Below are positions 43,396 to 51,234 of a DNA stretch of 64,000 bases, piece by piece. Below the pieces are notes generated by a model. The model was given only the letters and a program-made list of their open reading frames with translations, was not told where the DNA came from and searched no databases. How positions within the stretch are numbered: position 1 is the stretch's first letter; every line of letters starts with the position of its first letter. A program made the translations under genes and the position numbers. Source of the stretch: CAMTUH01 sp947084935 (lineage in GTDB: Bacteria > Pseudomonadota > Gammaproteobacteria > Coxiellales > Coxiellaceae); assembly GCA_947084935.1 (NCBI GenBank), contig CAMTUH010000004.1, positions 248,001 through 312,000 of the forward strand. Reading direction: 5' to 3'.

Positions 43396-43466
43396 GGTGG
43401 TTACCTTCTCAAAAAATTACTGATGAAAACTACTCGTACGCCATTCCATGCGAAACTGAACGGAAG

Positions 43467-43496
43467 ATAATAAAGCGACAATGCCGATAAAATCAA
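43467..43496 (-). promoter_or_regulatory. Candidate promoter for the paralogue pair
   Basis: On the minus strand TTGATT (43496-43491) and TATTAT (43472-43467) are 18 nt apart and about 70 nt upstream of the ATG at 43395. A TTAA-N7-TTAA sequence at 43498-43512 lies directly upstream, but its distance to the -10 is 25 nt and not 11. The rest of the 43396-43651 gap shows nothing I can name. Confidence 0.45.
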
Positions 43497-43651
43497 GTTA
43501 AGTGTGAGTTAAATAACGTTAATGTAAGATGTGTAAGGAGAAACGTGCAAAACATATATGAGGCGGGCAGATGCCTCTTCAAAACTAAATATTTCTATGG
43601 GATTTTTTAGTTTTTCGCCTTGCTCTACTCTAGCCCAAATATCTTTAATCG

Positions 43652-43728
43652 TGGCGCGCCCGGACGGATTCGAACCGCCGACCACCTGGTTCGTAGCCAG
43701 GTACTCTATCCAACTGAGCTACGGGCGC
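43652..43728 (-). tRNA. tRNA-Arg (anticodon ACG)
   Basis: A 77-nt cloverleaf including an encoded CCA. The acceptor stem GCGCCCG pairs with CGGGCGC, the anticodon arm CCTGG-CTACGAA-CCAGG gives ACG, and the T arm holds GTTCGAATC. It reads CGU and, after deamination to inosine, CGC and CGA. Confidence 0.96.
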
Positions 43729-43745
43729 GGGTTACTTTATTCTAC

Positions 43746-43839
43746 TGGCGGAGAGAGAGGGATTCGAACCCTCGATGGAGTTTTTGGCCCCATACTCCCT
43801 TAGCAGGGGAGCGCCTTCAACCAGCTCGGCCATCTCTCC
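43746..43839 (-). tRNA. tRNA-Ser (anticodon GCT)
   Basis: A 94-nt class II tRNA with encoded CCA and a long variable arm. The anticodon arm CTCCC-CTGCTAA-GGGAG gives GCT, reading AGU and AGC. The T arm holds GTTCGAATC. It lies 17 nt upstream of tRNA-Arg on the same strand, so both are probably one transcript. Confidence 0.96.
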
Positions 43840-43903
43840 AAGGCTACGCATATTACCATCGCTATTGCAGAAAGGAAACGCCAGAAACCGCGCTTCATCC
43901 ACC

Positions 43904-43940
43904 AAAAAAAGAGGCCACTGGGAAAGTCTTCAGTGACCTC
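43904..43940 (-). terminator. Rho-independent terminator
   Basis: On the minus strand GAGGTCACTG and CAGTGGCCTC form a stem with a 10-nt loop, followed by seven T residues. It ends the 188-aa gene just upstream of the tRNA pair. Confidence 0.85.
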
Positions 43941-43962
43941 GTTTTATTAGGCTTAATCTATC

Positions 43963-44529
43963 TTAATTATTACTGTCGCTATTGCTACTACCGTTATTAT
44001 TATTACTATCGCTATTAGCGTCGCCACCACCGTTCGCAATAACGAGATCGCCGGCAGCCGACACCGAACAGGTTTTGCTATCTGAAGCACTCACTTGCGC
44101 TTCCCCGCTACCCGCGCTGCTAATGGTAAGCGTGCAAACCACGCTATTCGACGCACCCGTTACCATCACGACGATTTTATCGTTGTCGCCACCCTGCGCA
44201 TAAGGCAATACCAAAACGTATTGGCCATTCTGGCCATCCGTTATTTTTTGCGGAAAGTTTACCACATACGTTCGCCCCGAAGCTTGAGCGCTAAAACTTA
44301 AATCGGCATTGTAATTATTAACCACGTTGCCAATTTGAGTGCTTCCTCGAACGTTGCTAACCGTTTCCGCCGTTGGTGTTGGCGTTGTTGGTGTCGTAGC
44401 GGGGGGCGTCGTCGTGTTGGCCGCTGAATTGCTGAAATTATTCCGCACCCGGGCACTTTTGTACGCGAAAGCGTAACCAATTAGTAAAATCACAACAACA
44501 GTGAAGGCAATTTTAAGGAATTTAGGCAT
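43963..44529 (-). CDS. Membrane-anchored protein with Thr/Pro linker, unknown function
   Basis: A 188-aa protein from ATG 44529 (GGAG 9 nt upstream). Residues about 4-23 form one membrane helix (LKIAFTVVVILLIGYAFAY), followed by a Thr/Pro-rich linker (TTTPPATTPTTPTPT), a compact beta-like domain with two cysteines (VVCTLTIS, SKTCSVSA) that could form a disulfide, and an Asn/Ser/Asp tail. The topology suggests a periplasmic or surface domain on a flexible stalk. It has its own promoter and terminator, so it is a single-gene unit. The family is not recognised. Confidence 0.75.
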   Translation of the reverse strand: MPKFLKIAFTVVVILLIGYAFAYKSARVRNNFSNSAANTTTPPATTPTTPTPTAETVSNVRGSTQIGNVVNNYNADLSFSAQASGRTYVVNFPQKITDGQNGQYVLVLPYAQGGDNDKIVVMVTGASNSVVCTLTISSAGSGEAQVSASDSKTCSVSAAGDLVIANGGGDANSDSNNNNGSSNSDSNN

Positions 44530-44571
44530 AGCGTTGATCTCCTTATCCAAGTGAATATCCTTAACATGCCA

Positions 44572-44599
44572 TTTTTACGAATACCCCGGTTATTGTCAA
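44572..44599 (-). promoter_or_regulatory. Candidate promoter of the 188-aa gene
   Basis: A perfect TTGACA (minus, 44599-44594) and TAAAAA (44577-44572) with 16 nt spacing lie about 45 nt before the ATG at 44529. Confidence 0.5.
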
Positions 44600-44617
44600 T
44601 TGGATAATGAAAATTCT

Positions 44618-44665
44618 GTAGTCATTGCGAGGGTGCGCCTTGCGGCGCCTCGCAATGATGAAAGA
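44618..44665. repeat. Short repeat family B derivative
   Basis: GTCATTGCGAGG and CCTCGCAATGATG form an inverted pair around GTGCGCCTTGCGGCG. It lies 9 nt beyond the csrA stop. Confidence 0.7.
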
Positions 44666-44673
44666 GATGCAGC

Positions 44674-44907
44674 TTATTCTTCTGATTCTGAAGATTCCGG
44701 TTCTTGTGTTTCGGTAGTCTCTGAACCGTACTGTTGAGCAAGTTTCTCTTGCTGAATGCGCTCGTAAATCTCTTCACGATGAACGGATATTGTTTTAGGC
44801 GCGTCTATTCCAAGACGAACTTGATTGCCTTTTACTCCCAATACAGTCACCTTGACATCGTCTCCGATAATCACTGACTCACTGATACGTCGTGTTAGTA
44901 TTAACAT
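44674..44907 (-). CDS. csrA: Carbon storage regulator CsrA
   Basis: A 77-aa RNA-binding translational regulator. The N-terminal MLILTRRISESVIIGDDV, GNQVRLGIDAPK and VHREEIYERI are canonical, including the RNA-binding Arg near 44. The tail is Glu/Ser-rich and about 15 residues longer than in E. coli. In Legionellales CsrA represses virulence traits during replication. GGAGAGG stands before the ATG. Confidence 0.96.
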   Translation of the reverse strand: MLILTRRISESVIIGDDVKVTVLGVKGNQVRLGIDAPKTISVHREEIYERIQQEKLAQQYGSETTETQEPESSESEE

Positions 44908-44986
44908 CTTCCTCTCCTTTATTTTTAAGAGGATTCCTTACCTATCTCAGCCTTAGGGCAGGCTTTTACATCCATACCTTAATTTT

Positions 44987-45015
44987 AGTATACGCCCCCG
45001 TAAGGGGGAGCCAAA
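44987..45015 (-). promoter_or_regulatory. Candidate csrA promoter with GC hairpin in the spacer
   Basis: On the minus strand TTTGGC (45015-45010) and TATACT (44992-44987) are 17 nt apart; the spacer carries most of the hairpin GCTCCCCCTTACGGGGGC. A TTAA-N7-TTAA sequence at 45030-45044 lies upstream. Confidence 0.35.
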
Positions 45016-45029
45016 TAGGCTCTTTAGCC

Positions 45030-45044
45030 TTAACAAAGCCTTAA
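45030..45044 (-). promoter_or_regulatory. Weak PmrA-box-like sequence upstream of csrA
   Basis: On the minus strand TTAAGGCTTTGTTAA keeps the two TTAA halves at the right spacing but lacks TATT between them. PmrA control of csrA has been reported in L. pneumophila, which makes the site worth noting. Confidence 0.3.
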
Positions 45045-45104
45045 GATAATAGCGGAATTTAATGAATAATCAAGGAAAATCTTTATATATTCTTCAGAGT
45101 ATTT

Positions 45105-46322
45105 TTATATTCGATCCAGCTCGAAAGCAGCGTGGAGCGTGCGGGTCCCAAGTTCTAGGAACTTCTCGTCGATGACGGCCGAAATCTTGATTTCTGAGGC
45201 CGTGATGAGGTGAATATGGATGCCCTCCCGGCCTAGGGCGCTGAACATCTTGGAAGCCACGCCGGCGTGGGAACGCATACCCACCCCTACGAGGGAAATC
45301 TTAGCCACGGTATTGCTCCCTTGGACCTCTCGCGCATCCAGCTCCCGGACCACGTCTTTGAGAATGGTCAAAGCACGTTGATAATCATCACGATGCAGCG
45401 TAAAGCTGAAATCAATGTTCGTATCGGCTGTCGGAACGTTCTGCACGATCATATCGACGTCAATATCCGCATTACTGATGGGCCCCAGGATATAACTCGC
45501 CAACCCCGGCCGTTCTGGAATTCCTTGGATGGTTAACTTTGCTTGATTACGATCAAACGCAATTCCTGAAACCATCGGTTGCTCAAGGGTATCGGATTCA
45601 AACGTGATTAGTGTCCCGGGCCCTTTACGCAAACTCGATAACACGCGAACGGGAACTTGGTATTTCCCTGCAAATTCAAGGCAGCGATTCTGTAACACTT
45701 TCGCGCCGAGACTCGACATTTCCATCATTTCGTCGAACGTAATTTTAGGAATTCGTCGTGCTTGTGGAACGATTTTCGGGTCGGTGGTATAAACCGAATC
45801 CACATCCGTAAAAATTTGGCATTCATCTGCTTCCAAAGCCGCCGCAATAGCAACCGCCGTTAAGTCGGACCCGCCTCGACCTAAAGTGGTAATTTCCCCC
45901 GCGTCACTAACGCCTTGAAAACCCGTGATCACCGGTACCCGACCTTGCCGCAACTCCACGCGCAAGGCTTCCGGATTAACATCCACAATACGCGCTTTTT
46001 TGTGCTCGCCCGTGGTGCGCAAACAGATTTGTGCCGCCGTACAAGAATATGCCGGACAATCAATGGAAGACAACGCCATACTCAACAATGCTGCTGATAC
46101 TTGCTCACCCGTTGCAATAAGCGCGTCGTATTCACGCAAATTAGAATTCGAAAACGATTGGGCCAATTGGATCAACCGATCGGTTTCACCCATCATGGCG
46201 GATACAACCACCACAACTTCGTGTCCTTGTTGTCGCGTTTCAGCAACGATTCGCGCGACATTTTGGATGCGCTCGATATCCGCCACTGAACTTCCACCAA
46301 ATTTTTGTACGATCAACGACAT
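45105..46322 (-). CDS. lysC: Aspartokinase
   Basis: A 405-aa protein from ATG 46322 (MSLIVQKFGGSSVADIERIQNVA); the longer frame reads into alaS. The kinase core shows TLGRGGSDLTAVAIAAAL and FTDVDSVYTTDPKIVPQARRI. Two ACT domains follow from about 265, with the typical SLVGVGMRSHAGVASKMFSALG. It phosphorylates aspartate for lysine, threonine and methionine synthesis. Starts 4 nt after the end of alaS. Confidence 0.95.
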   Translation of the reverse strand: MSLIVQKFGGSSVADIERIQNVARIVAETRQQGHEVVVVVSAMMGETDRLIQLAQSFSNSNLREYDALIATGEQVSAALLSMALSSIDCPAYSCTAAQICLRTTGEHKKARIVDVNPEALRVELRQGRVPVITGFQGVSDAGEITTLGRGGSDLTAVAIAAALEADECQIFTDVDSVYTTDPKIVPQARRIPKITFDEMMEMSSLGAKVLQNRCLEFAGKYQVPVRVLSSLRKGPGTLITFESDTLEQPMVSGIAFDRNQAKLTIQGIPERPGLASYILGPISNADIDVDMIVQNVPTADTNIDFSFTLHRDDYQRALTILKDVVRELDAREVQGSNTVAKISLVGVGMRSHAGVASKMFSALGREGIHIHLITASEIKISAVIDEKFLELGTRTLHAAFELDRI

Positions 46323-46326
46323 ACTT

Positions 46327-48930
46327 TTACAACTTGTCCTTAACCCATTCCGGCACTGACTGCAATGCTTTCGAAAGGTATTCGGGAGAATCACCACCGC
46401 CCTCCGCCCGATCCGCTCGCCCACCGCCACGACCGTTGAGCTGCTTGGCAACGTGATTCAGCAATTCCGCCGCGTTTAAGCGATCGACGCAATTTTTCGT
46501 CACGCCCGAGAGCAGTTGGACTTTATTATCTTCCACCACAGCCAAAATAATCGCGGCCTTTCCGAGCTGTTGTTTAAGCTGATCGAGCGTATTCCGCAAA
46601 GTCTCCCGATCCACTAACCGTAATTGGACTGCGAGGACTTTAATACCGTCCACCTCCACTGCCTTTGTAGCTAAATCCATGATCTGCTGATTGGCCACGA
46701 GCTGCTTTAGTGCGGAAATTTCTTTTTCTATTTCATGATGTTGCTTAACAAACTGATTCAATTTATTTAATAAATTATCGGGGCTCGTTTTAAATAAATC
46801 GCTCACCATCTGCAATTGCTCTTCTCGATGCTCAACGTAGGCAATGGCCGCCTGCCCCGTAACCGCTTCAATCCGTCGCACTCCCGAAGCACAAGCGGAC
46901 TCCGAAGTAATTTTAAATAAACCAATTTCTCCCGTGTGCTTGACGTGCGTGCCGCCACAAATTTCCAAAGAAAAGTCGCCCATTTTTAACACGCGCACCG
47001 ACTTCCCATAACGCTCAGCAAAAAATGCCAACGCTCCCTTGGTTTTCGCTTTTTCAGGCGTCATTTCATCTACGTGGGAAACCAAGTTGGCACGAATTTG
47101 TTGGTTGACCAAACGCTCCACGGCTTGCAGCTCTTGTACGGTTAGTGGTTTCGGATGGGAAAAATCAAAACGTAATCGCTTTGCTTCAACGAGTGATCCT
47201 TTTTGCATCACGTGTTCTCCTAAAGCACGACGTAATGCTTCATGCAAAAGATGAGTAGCCGAATGATTCAGCATAATTTCTTGGCGCACTGCATCCACTT
47301 CAGCATTGACGTGATCTTTTACACGCAATTGCCCTTGAATGACTTCACCCACGTGCAAAAACACCGCACCTTGGCGCTTCGTGTCTTTGACCCGAAAACT
47401 GCCGTTTTCAAAATACAAATACCCGGTATCGCCGACTTGCCCACCCGATTCCGCGTAAAACGGCGTGCGATCTAACACCACCACTCCCTTTTCACCCGCG
47501 CGAAGCGCGGTGACCGGCTTGTCATCGCATAACAGAGTGACTACCTTGCCCTCGCCCACTAAACCTTCATATCCAATGAATTCTGTTTCACCTCGAATAT
47601 GAACCGTCTGAGTTTGATCGACCGTAAATTGCTGTGCCTGCTGCGATTGTTCGCGCTGTCGATCCATGGCGGCATTAAACCCCGCGTAATCCATGGAATA
47701 GCCCCGTTCCCGCGCGATGTCTGCCGTTAAATCCGGTGGGAAACCGTATGTATCGTACAGTTGAAAAATAACATCACCGGGAATTTCACGGACGGCCATG
47801 GTCGACATTTCATGATCCAAAATCTTAAGACCTTTCGCTAACGTTTTAGAAAATTGTATTTCTTCCTGCTTGATAATCTGCTCAATCAAAGGCTGCGCCT
47901 TTCTCAATTCTGGATAAGCATCGCCCATGACGGCAATCAACGGCGCGGCGAGCTTATAAAAGAAAGGCTCTTGCTGGCCCAGTTTATATCCGTGCCGTGC
48001 GGCACGCCGAATGATACGACGCAAAACATAACCTCGCCCCTCATTCGAAGGAATTACCCCATCCGCAATGAGAAAAGACACCGAGCGGATGTGATCGACA
48101 ATCACGCGCATGGAAGTATCGTGATAATCATTCACACCAACAATTGATGATAATGCTTTGAGTAAATATTGAAATAATTCAATATCGTAATTATTGTGCA
48201 CGTTCTGCATAACCGCGGCAATGCGTTCTAATCCCATTCCGGTATCAACGCAGGGTTGCGGCAAAGGAGTTAATTTGCCATGAATATCACGGTTGTATTG
48301 CATGAACACGAGATTCCATATTTCCACGTACCGATCGCCCTCCGAATCAGCACTGCCCGGAGGACCACCCGCAATTTGTGGACCGTGATCATAAAATATT
48401 TCCGTGGAAGGACCGCAGGGACCCGTCTCACCCATCTGCCAAAAATTATCTTTCTCCCCACACCGCGAAAAACGAGCGGGATCCACTTTAATTTCATTAA
48501 GCCAAATCGCTTCGCTTTCGGCATCACCCCGAAAAACACTAATCCACAAACGCTCTTTGGGCAACTCCAACACTTCCGTCAAAAAGCGCCAAGCGTATTG
48601 GATTGCTTCGCGCTTGAAATAATCTCCGAAACTAAAATTACCGAGCATTTCAAAAAACGTGTGGTGACGCGCAGTGTAACCAACGTTCTCGAGGTCGTTG
48701 TGCTTACCTCCGGCCCGCATGCAACGCTGCACGGAAGCCGCACGGGTGTAAGGACGCTTATCAAGCCCCAAAAATACGTCTTTGAATTGAACCATCCCCG
48801 CGTTGGTGAATAATAAAGTTGGGTCAGATACCGGAATTAATGAACTACTTGGAACAATTTCATGATCCAATACTTTAAAATAGTCAACGAAAGCTTTTCG
48901 CAATTGATTGCTATTCATGCGCTTTGGCAT
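46327..48930 (-). CDS. alaS: Alanyl-tRNA synthetase
   Basis: An 867-aa class II synthetase. The N-terminus has FVDYFKVLDHEIVPSSSLIP and TNAGMVQFKDVFLG. The editing domain holds the metal ligands NHSATHLLHEAL and CGGTHVKHTGEIG; a DHHA1 domain (GGGGRADRAEG-like, here GRGGGRADRAEGG) closes the protein. The stop of recX lies directly before its ATG. An in-frame ATG four codons later is possible. Confidence 0.97.
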   Translation of the reverse strand: MPKRMNSNQLRKAFVDYFKVLDHEIVPSSSLIPVSDPTLLFTNAGMVQFKDVFLGLDKRPYTRAASVQRCMRAGGKHNDLENVGYTARHHTFFEMLGNFSFGDYFKREAIQYAWRFLTEVLELPKERLWISVFRGDAESEAIWLNEIKVDPARFSRCGEKDNFWQMGETGPCGPSTEIFYDHGPQIAGGPPGSADSEGDRYVEIWNLVFMQYNRDIHGKLTPLPQPCVDTGMGLERIAAVMQNVHNNYDIELFQYLLKALSSIVGVNDYHDTSMRVIVDHIRSVSFLIADGVIPSNEGRGYVLRRIIRRAARHGYKLGQQEPFFYKLAAPLIAVMGDAYPELRKAQPLIEQIIKQEEIQFSKTLAKGLKILDHEMSTMAVREIPGDVIFQLYDTYGFPPDLTADIARERGYSMDYAGFNAAMDRQREQSQQAQQFTVDQTQTVHIRGETEFIGYEGLVGEGKVVTLLCDDKPVTALRAGEKGVVVLDRTPFYAESGGQVGDTGYLYFENGSFRVKDTKRQGAVFLHVGEVIQGQLRVKDHVNAEVDAVRQEIMLNHSATHLLHEALRRALGEHVMQKGSLVEAKRLRFDFSHPKPLTVQELQAVERLVNQQIRANLVSHVDEMTPEKAKTKGALAFFAERYGKSVRVLKMGDFSLEICGGTHVKHTGEIGLFKITSESACASGVRRIEAVTGQAAIAYVEHREEQLQMVSDLFKTSPDNLLNKLNQFVKQHHEIEKEISALKQLVANQQIMDLATKAVEVDGIKVLAVQLRLVDRETLRNTLDQLKQQLGKAAIILAVVEDNKVQLLSGVTKNCVDRLNAAELLNHVAKQLNGRGGGRADRAEGGGDSPEYLSKALQSVPEWVKDKL

Positions 48931-49386
48931 TCAACTACAACCTTTCTTCTTAATTTCATTGAGCCATCGATACACGCGCTCCAGTTCAAATCCGCGCTGC
49001 ATTAAAAACCGCAGCTGCTTTCCATACGTTCTTTCATCCATAGGGCGCTCGTTATGATACTTTCTTTGCCATAGCGACGACAATACCTCCCCCCAGAAAG
49101 CCTCATCGGGAGAGAGATATTGTTGGATCAATAAATGCGGAACACCCCGCTGACCCAGCTCCGCAGAAATACGACGAGGGCCGAAGCCCATTTCCGCACG
49201 GTGGCGGACATAGGCTTCGGCAAATCGCTCATCGCTTTGAAGACCATCCCTGGCCAGAGATACCAGCAACGTATCAACTTCCGAACCTAAATAACCCCTG
49301 GCAATCAATTTCCGCTTTAGCTCAACACTCGAATGTTCGCGCCGAGCCAGAAGATTAAGGGCACAATCACGGACATCGCCCTTCAT
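48931..49386 (-). CDS. recX: Regulatory protein RecX
   Basis: A 151-aa helical-repeat protein that binds RecA filaments and limits their growth. CALNLLARREHSSVELKRKLIARGY and ERFAEAYVRHRAEMGFGPRRISAELGQRGV are typical. I prefer ATG 49386, preceded by GAGGT at 8 nt, over ATG 49404. It lies 24 nt after recA and touches alaS. Confidence 0.93.
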   Translation of the reverse strand: MKGDVRDCALNLLARREHSSVELKRKLIARGYLGSEVDTLLVSLARDGLQSDERFAEAYVRHRAEMGFGPRRISAELGQRGVPHLLIQQYLSPDEAFWGEVLSSLWQRKYHNERPMDERTYGKQLRFLMQRGFELERVYRWLNEIKKKGCS

Positions 49387-49410
49387 TTTACGACCTCGAC
49401 GCATTCGGCG

Positions 49411-50442
49411 TTATTGCACGGCTTCTTCAGTCGCGTGCTCAGAAGACGACTGCACTTTCGGCAATAATTTTTCTCTTAAACGTGTTTCAATTTCAGTTGC
49501 AACACCCGGATTTGAAATCAAAAATTCTCGCGCGTTATCCTTGCCCTGCCCAATCCGCTCACTGCCATAGCTGTACCAAGCCCCCGATTTCTCGACGAGG
49601 TTATTGGCAACACCCATATCGATTAATTCACCTTCTCGGGAAATACCGGAACCGTAAAGAATATCAAACTCAACTTGACGAAACGGCGGAGCAACTTTAT
49701 TTTTCACGACTTTCACACGAGTTTCACTGCCTAAAACCTCTTCGCCTTTTTTGATGGCCCCAATTCGACGAATATCCAAACGGACAGACGCGTAAAACTT
49801 AAGCGCATTCCCGCCGGTGGTGGTTTCCGGGTTCCCAAACATGACGCCAATCTTCATACGTATTTGATTAATAAATATGACTAACGTATTAGATCTTTTT
49901 ATATTTGCCGTCAGTTTTCGCAGCGCTTGGGACATCAAGCGAGCCTGCAAGCCCATGTGCGCATCGCCCATTTCCCCTTCAATTTCAGCTTTCGGCGTTA
50001 ATGCAGCCACGGAATCAACCACAACCATATCCACCGCACCCGATCGAACCAACATATCGGTAATTTCGAGGGCTTGTTCGCCAGTATCCGGCTGTGATAC
50101 CAGTAACTCATCCACATTAACACCGAGTTTTCGCGCGTAAAGGGGATCCAATGCGTGCTCGGCATCCACAAAAGCGGCTGTACCACCCACTTTTTGGCAA
50201 GCCGCAATGGTTTGCAGCGTTAACGTCGTTTTACCCGAAGCTTCCGGCCCGTAAATCTCTACGACACGCCCCCGGGGTAATCCCCCAACGCCCAACGCCA
50301 GATCTAATCCAATAGAACCGGTGGAAATCACATCGATATCACGAATCGCGCCGGTATCACCCAAGCGCATCACCGAACCCTTACCAAACTGCCGCTCAAT
50401 TTGCGACAACGCGGCACTCAATGCCTTACTACGATCGTCCAT
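49411..50442 (-). CDS. recA: Recombinase RecA
   Basis: A 343-aa recombinase. Walker A GPEASGKTTL, Walker B MVVVDSVAALTPKAEIEGE, loop L2 (INQIRMKIGVMFGNPETTTGGNALKFYASVRLDIRR in part) and the acidic tail are present. ATG 50442 follows GAGGAG at 5 nt; GTG 50448 is less likely. No obvious LexA box, of either the CTG-N10-CAG or the GTTC-N7-GTTC type, is seen upstream. Confidence 0.98.
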   Translation of the reverse strand: MDDRSKALSAALSQIERQFGKGSVMRLGDTGAIRDIDVISTGSIGLDLALGVGGLPRGRVVEIYGPEASGKTTLTLQTIAACQKVGGTAAFVDAEHALDPLYARKLGVNVDELLVSQPDTGEQALEITDMLVRSGAVDMVVVDSVAALTPKAEIEGEMGDAHMGLQARLMSQALRKLTANIKRSNTLVIFINQIRMKIGVMFGNPETTTGGNALKFYASVRLDIRRIGAIKKGEEVLGSETRVKVVKNKVAPPFRQVEFDILYGSGISREGELIDMGVANNLVEKSGAWYSYGSERIGQGKDNAREFLISNPGVATEIETRLREKLLPKVQSSSEHATEEAVQ

Positions 50443-50563
50443 TCTCACTCCTCTTATGTTGCACCGATATTATTTCACATCTCACAGAAAAAAATACCCG
50501 TTTTTTATTTAACTCAAAATATTAACTAACCTGCTTCCAACTTTTCTCTCCAGCACCAGACAC

Positions 50564-50648
50564 GCCGAGGGGTGGCGCCGGAGGCGGGGACCCCATCGCG
50601 CGCAGGCACGAGCACGATGGGGTGCCGCAGGCGACAGGACCCCGAGGC
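50564..50648. repeat. GC-rich palindromic repeat, family F
   Basis: An 85-bp, very GC-rich imperfect palindrome. Inner arms ACCCCATCG (50590-50598) and CGATGGGGT (50615-50623), outer arms GCCGAGGGG and CCCCGAGGC. It lies between recA and pncC and ends 7 nt beyond the pncC stop. The rest of the 50443-50654 gap is AT-rich and should hold the recA promoter. Confidence 0.75.
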
Positions 50649-50654
50649 ATATTA

Positions 50655-51143
50655 TTATTTTGTAACCTCATCCATCAACCACCTCAACGCATACGCAATC
50701 GCACAATTGCGCACGTGTTTGCGTCCGCTCTCAAAAAAAACCTTCCGACACTCGCATGAGCTATTTTTTCGAGCAACCCCAATCCACACCGTACCCACGG
50801 GTTTTTCCGGCGTCCCTCCGCCCGGACCCGCAATTCCCGTGATGCTGACCGCAATATCGGCACGACTGTGCTTTAATGCACCAACCGCCATCTCATGAGC
50901 CACTTCTTTACTAACGGCTCCGTATTTTTTAATCGTATCGGGATTGACCCCCAATAATTCCGCTTTAGATTCGTTGCTGTAGGTCACAAAACCACGATCA
51001 AACCACGCCGAGCTTCCGGCCACGCGCGTAACCACTTGAGAAAAACCACCACCCGTACACGACTCAGCCGCCACCAACTTCATGCCGGCATTTTTCAATA
51101 CTAAACCTAACTGGCGACTCAGCGGGTAATGATTGACGTCCAT
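50655..51143 (-). CDS. pncC: Nicotinamide-nucleotide amidase (CinA C-terminal domain)
   Basis: A 162-aa CinA-C domain protein, the size of E. coli PncC. It deamidates NMN to NaMN in pyridine-nucleotide salvage. AAESCTGGGFSQVVTRVAGSSAWFDRG, VTYSNESKAELLGV and SITGIAGPGGGTPEKPVGTVW are signatures. I favour ATG 51143 by comparison of length; ATG 51185 is possible. A TATGATAAT lies 5 nt upstream of 51143, so a leaderless message is conceivable. Confidence 0.9.
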   Translation of the reverse strand: MDVNHYPLSRQLGLVLKNAGMKLVAAESCTGGGFSQVVTRVAGSSAWFDRGFVTYSNESKAELLGVNPDTIKKYGAVSKEVAHEMAVGALKHSRADIAVSITGIAGPGGGTPEKPVGTVWIGVARKNSSCECRKVFFESGRKHVRNCAIAYALRWLMDEVTK

Positions 51144-51195
51144 GCAAATTATCATAGCATGAGCGGTTGCTTCGTCCAGCAACATTTTCTAACAT

Positions 51196-51218
51196 GAGTT
51201 TCGCAGTTTGCGAAACTC
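51196..51218. promoter_or_regulatory. Perfect 9-bp inverted repeat between divergent pncC and mutS
   Basis: GAGTTTCGC and GCGAAACTC flank a 5-nt centre. Its position, 16 nt before mutS and just upstream of pncC, is that of an operator. It could equally be a small hairpin in an untranslated leader. Confidence 0.45.
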
Positions 51219-51234
51219 GTTCCTGGTATGATTA

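Noticed and set aside
43652..43839. tRNA genes as integration site of the 39-43 kb island
   Set aside because: No integrase and no direct repeat of the tRNA 3' end was seen on the far side of the island.
43558..44018. Overlapping plus-strand ORFs across the tRNA genes
   Set aside because: They are antisense to two clear tRNA genes and a terminator; the translated text (GFEPPTTWF, ERDSNPRW) is the familiar artefact of tRNA sequence.
50443..50560. LexA box before recA
   Set aside because: I looked for CTG-N10-CAG, GTTC-N7-GTTC and GAAC-N4-GTTC and found none convincing.
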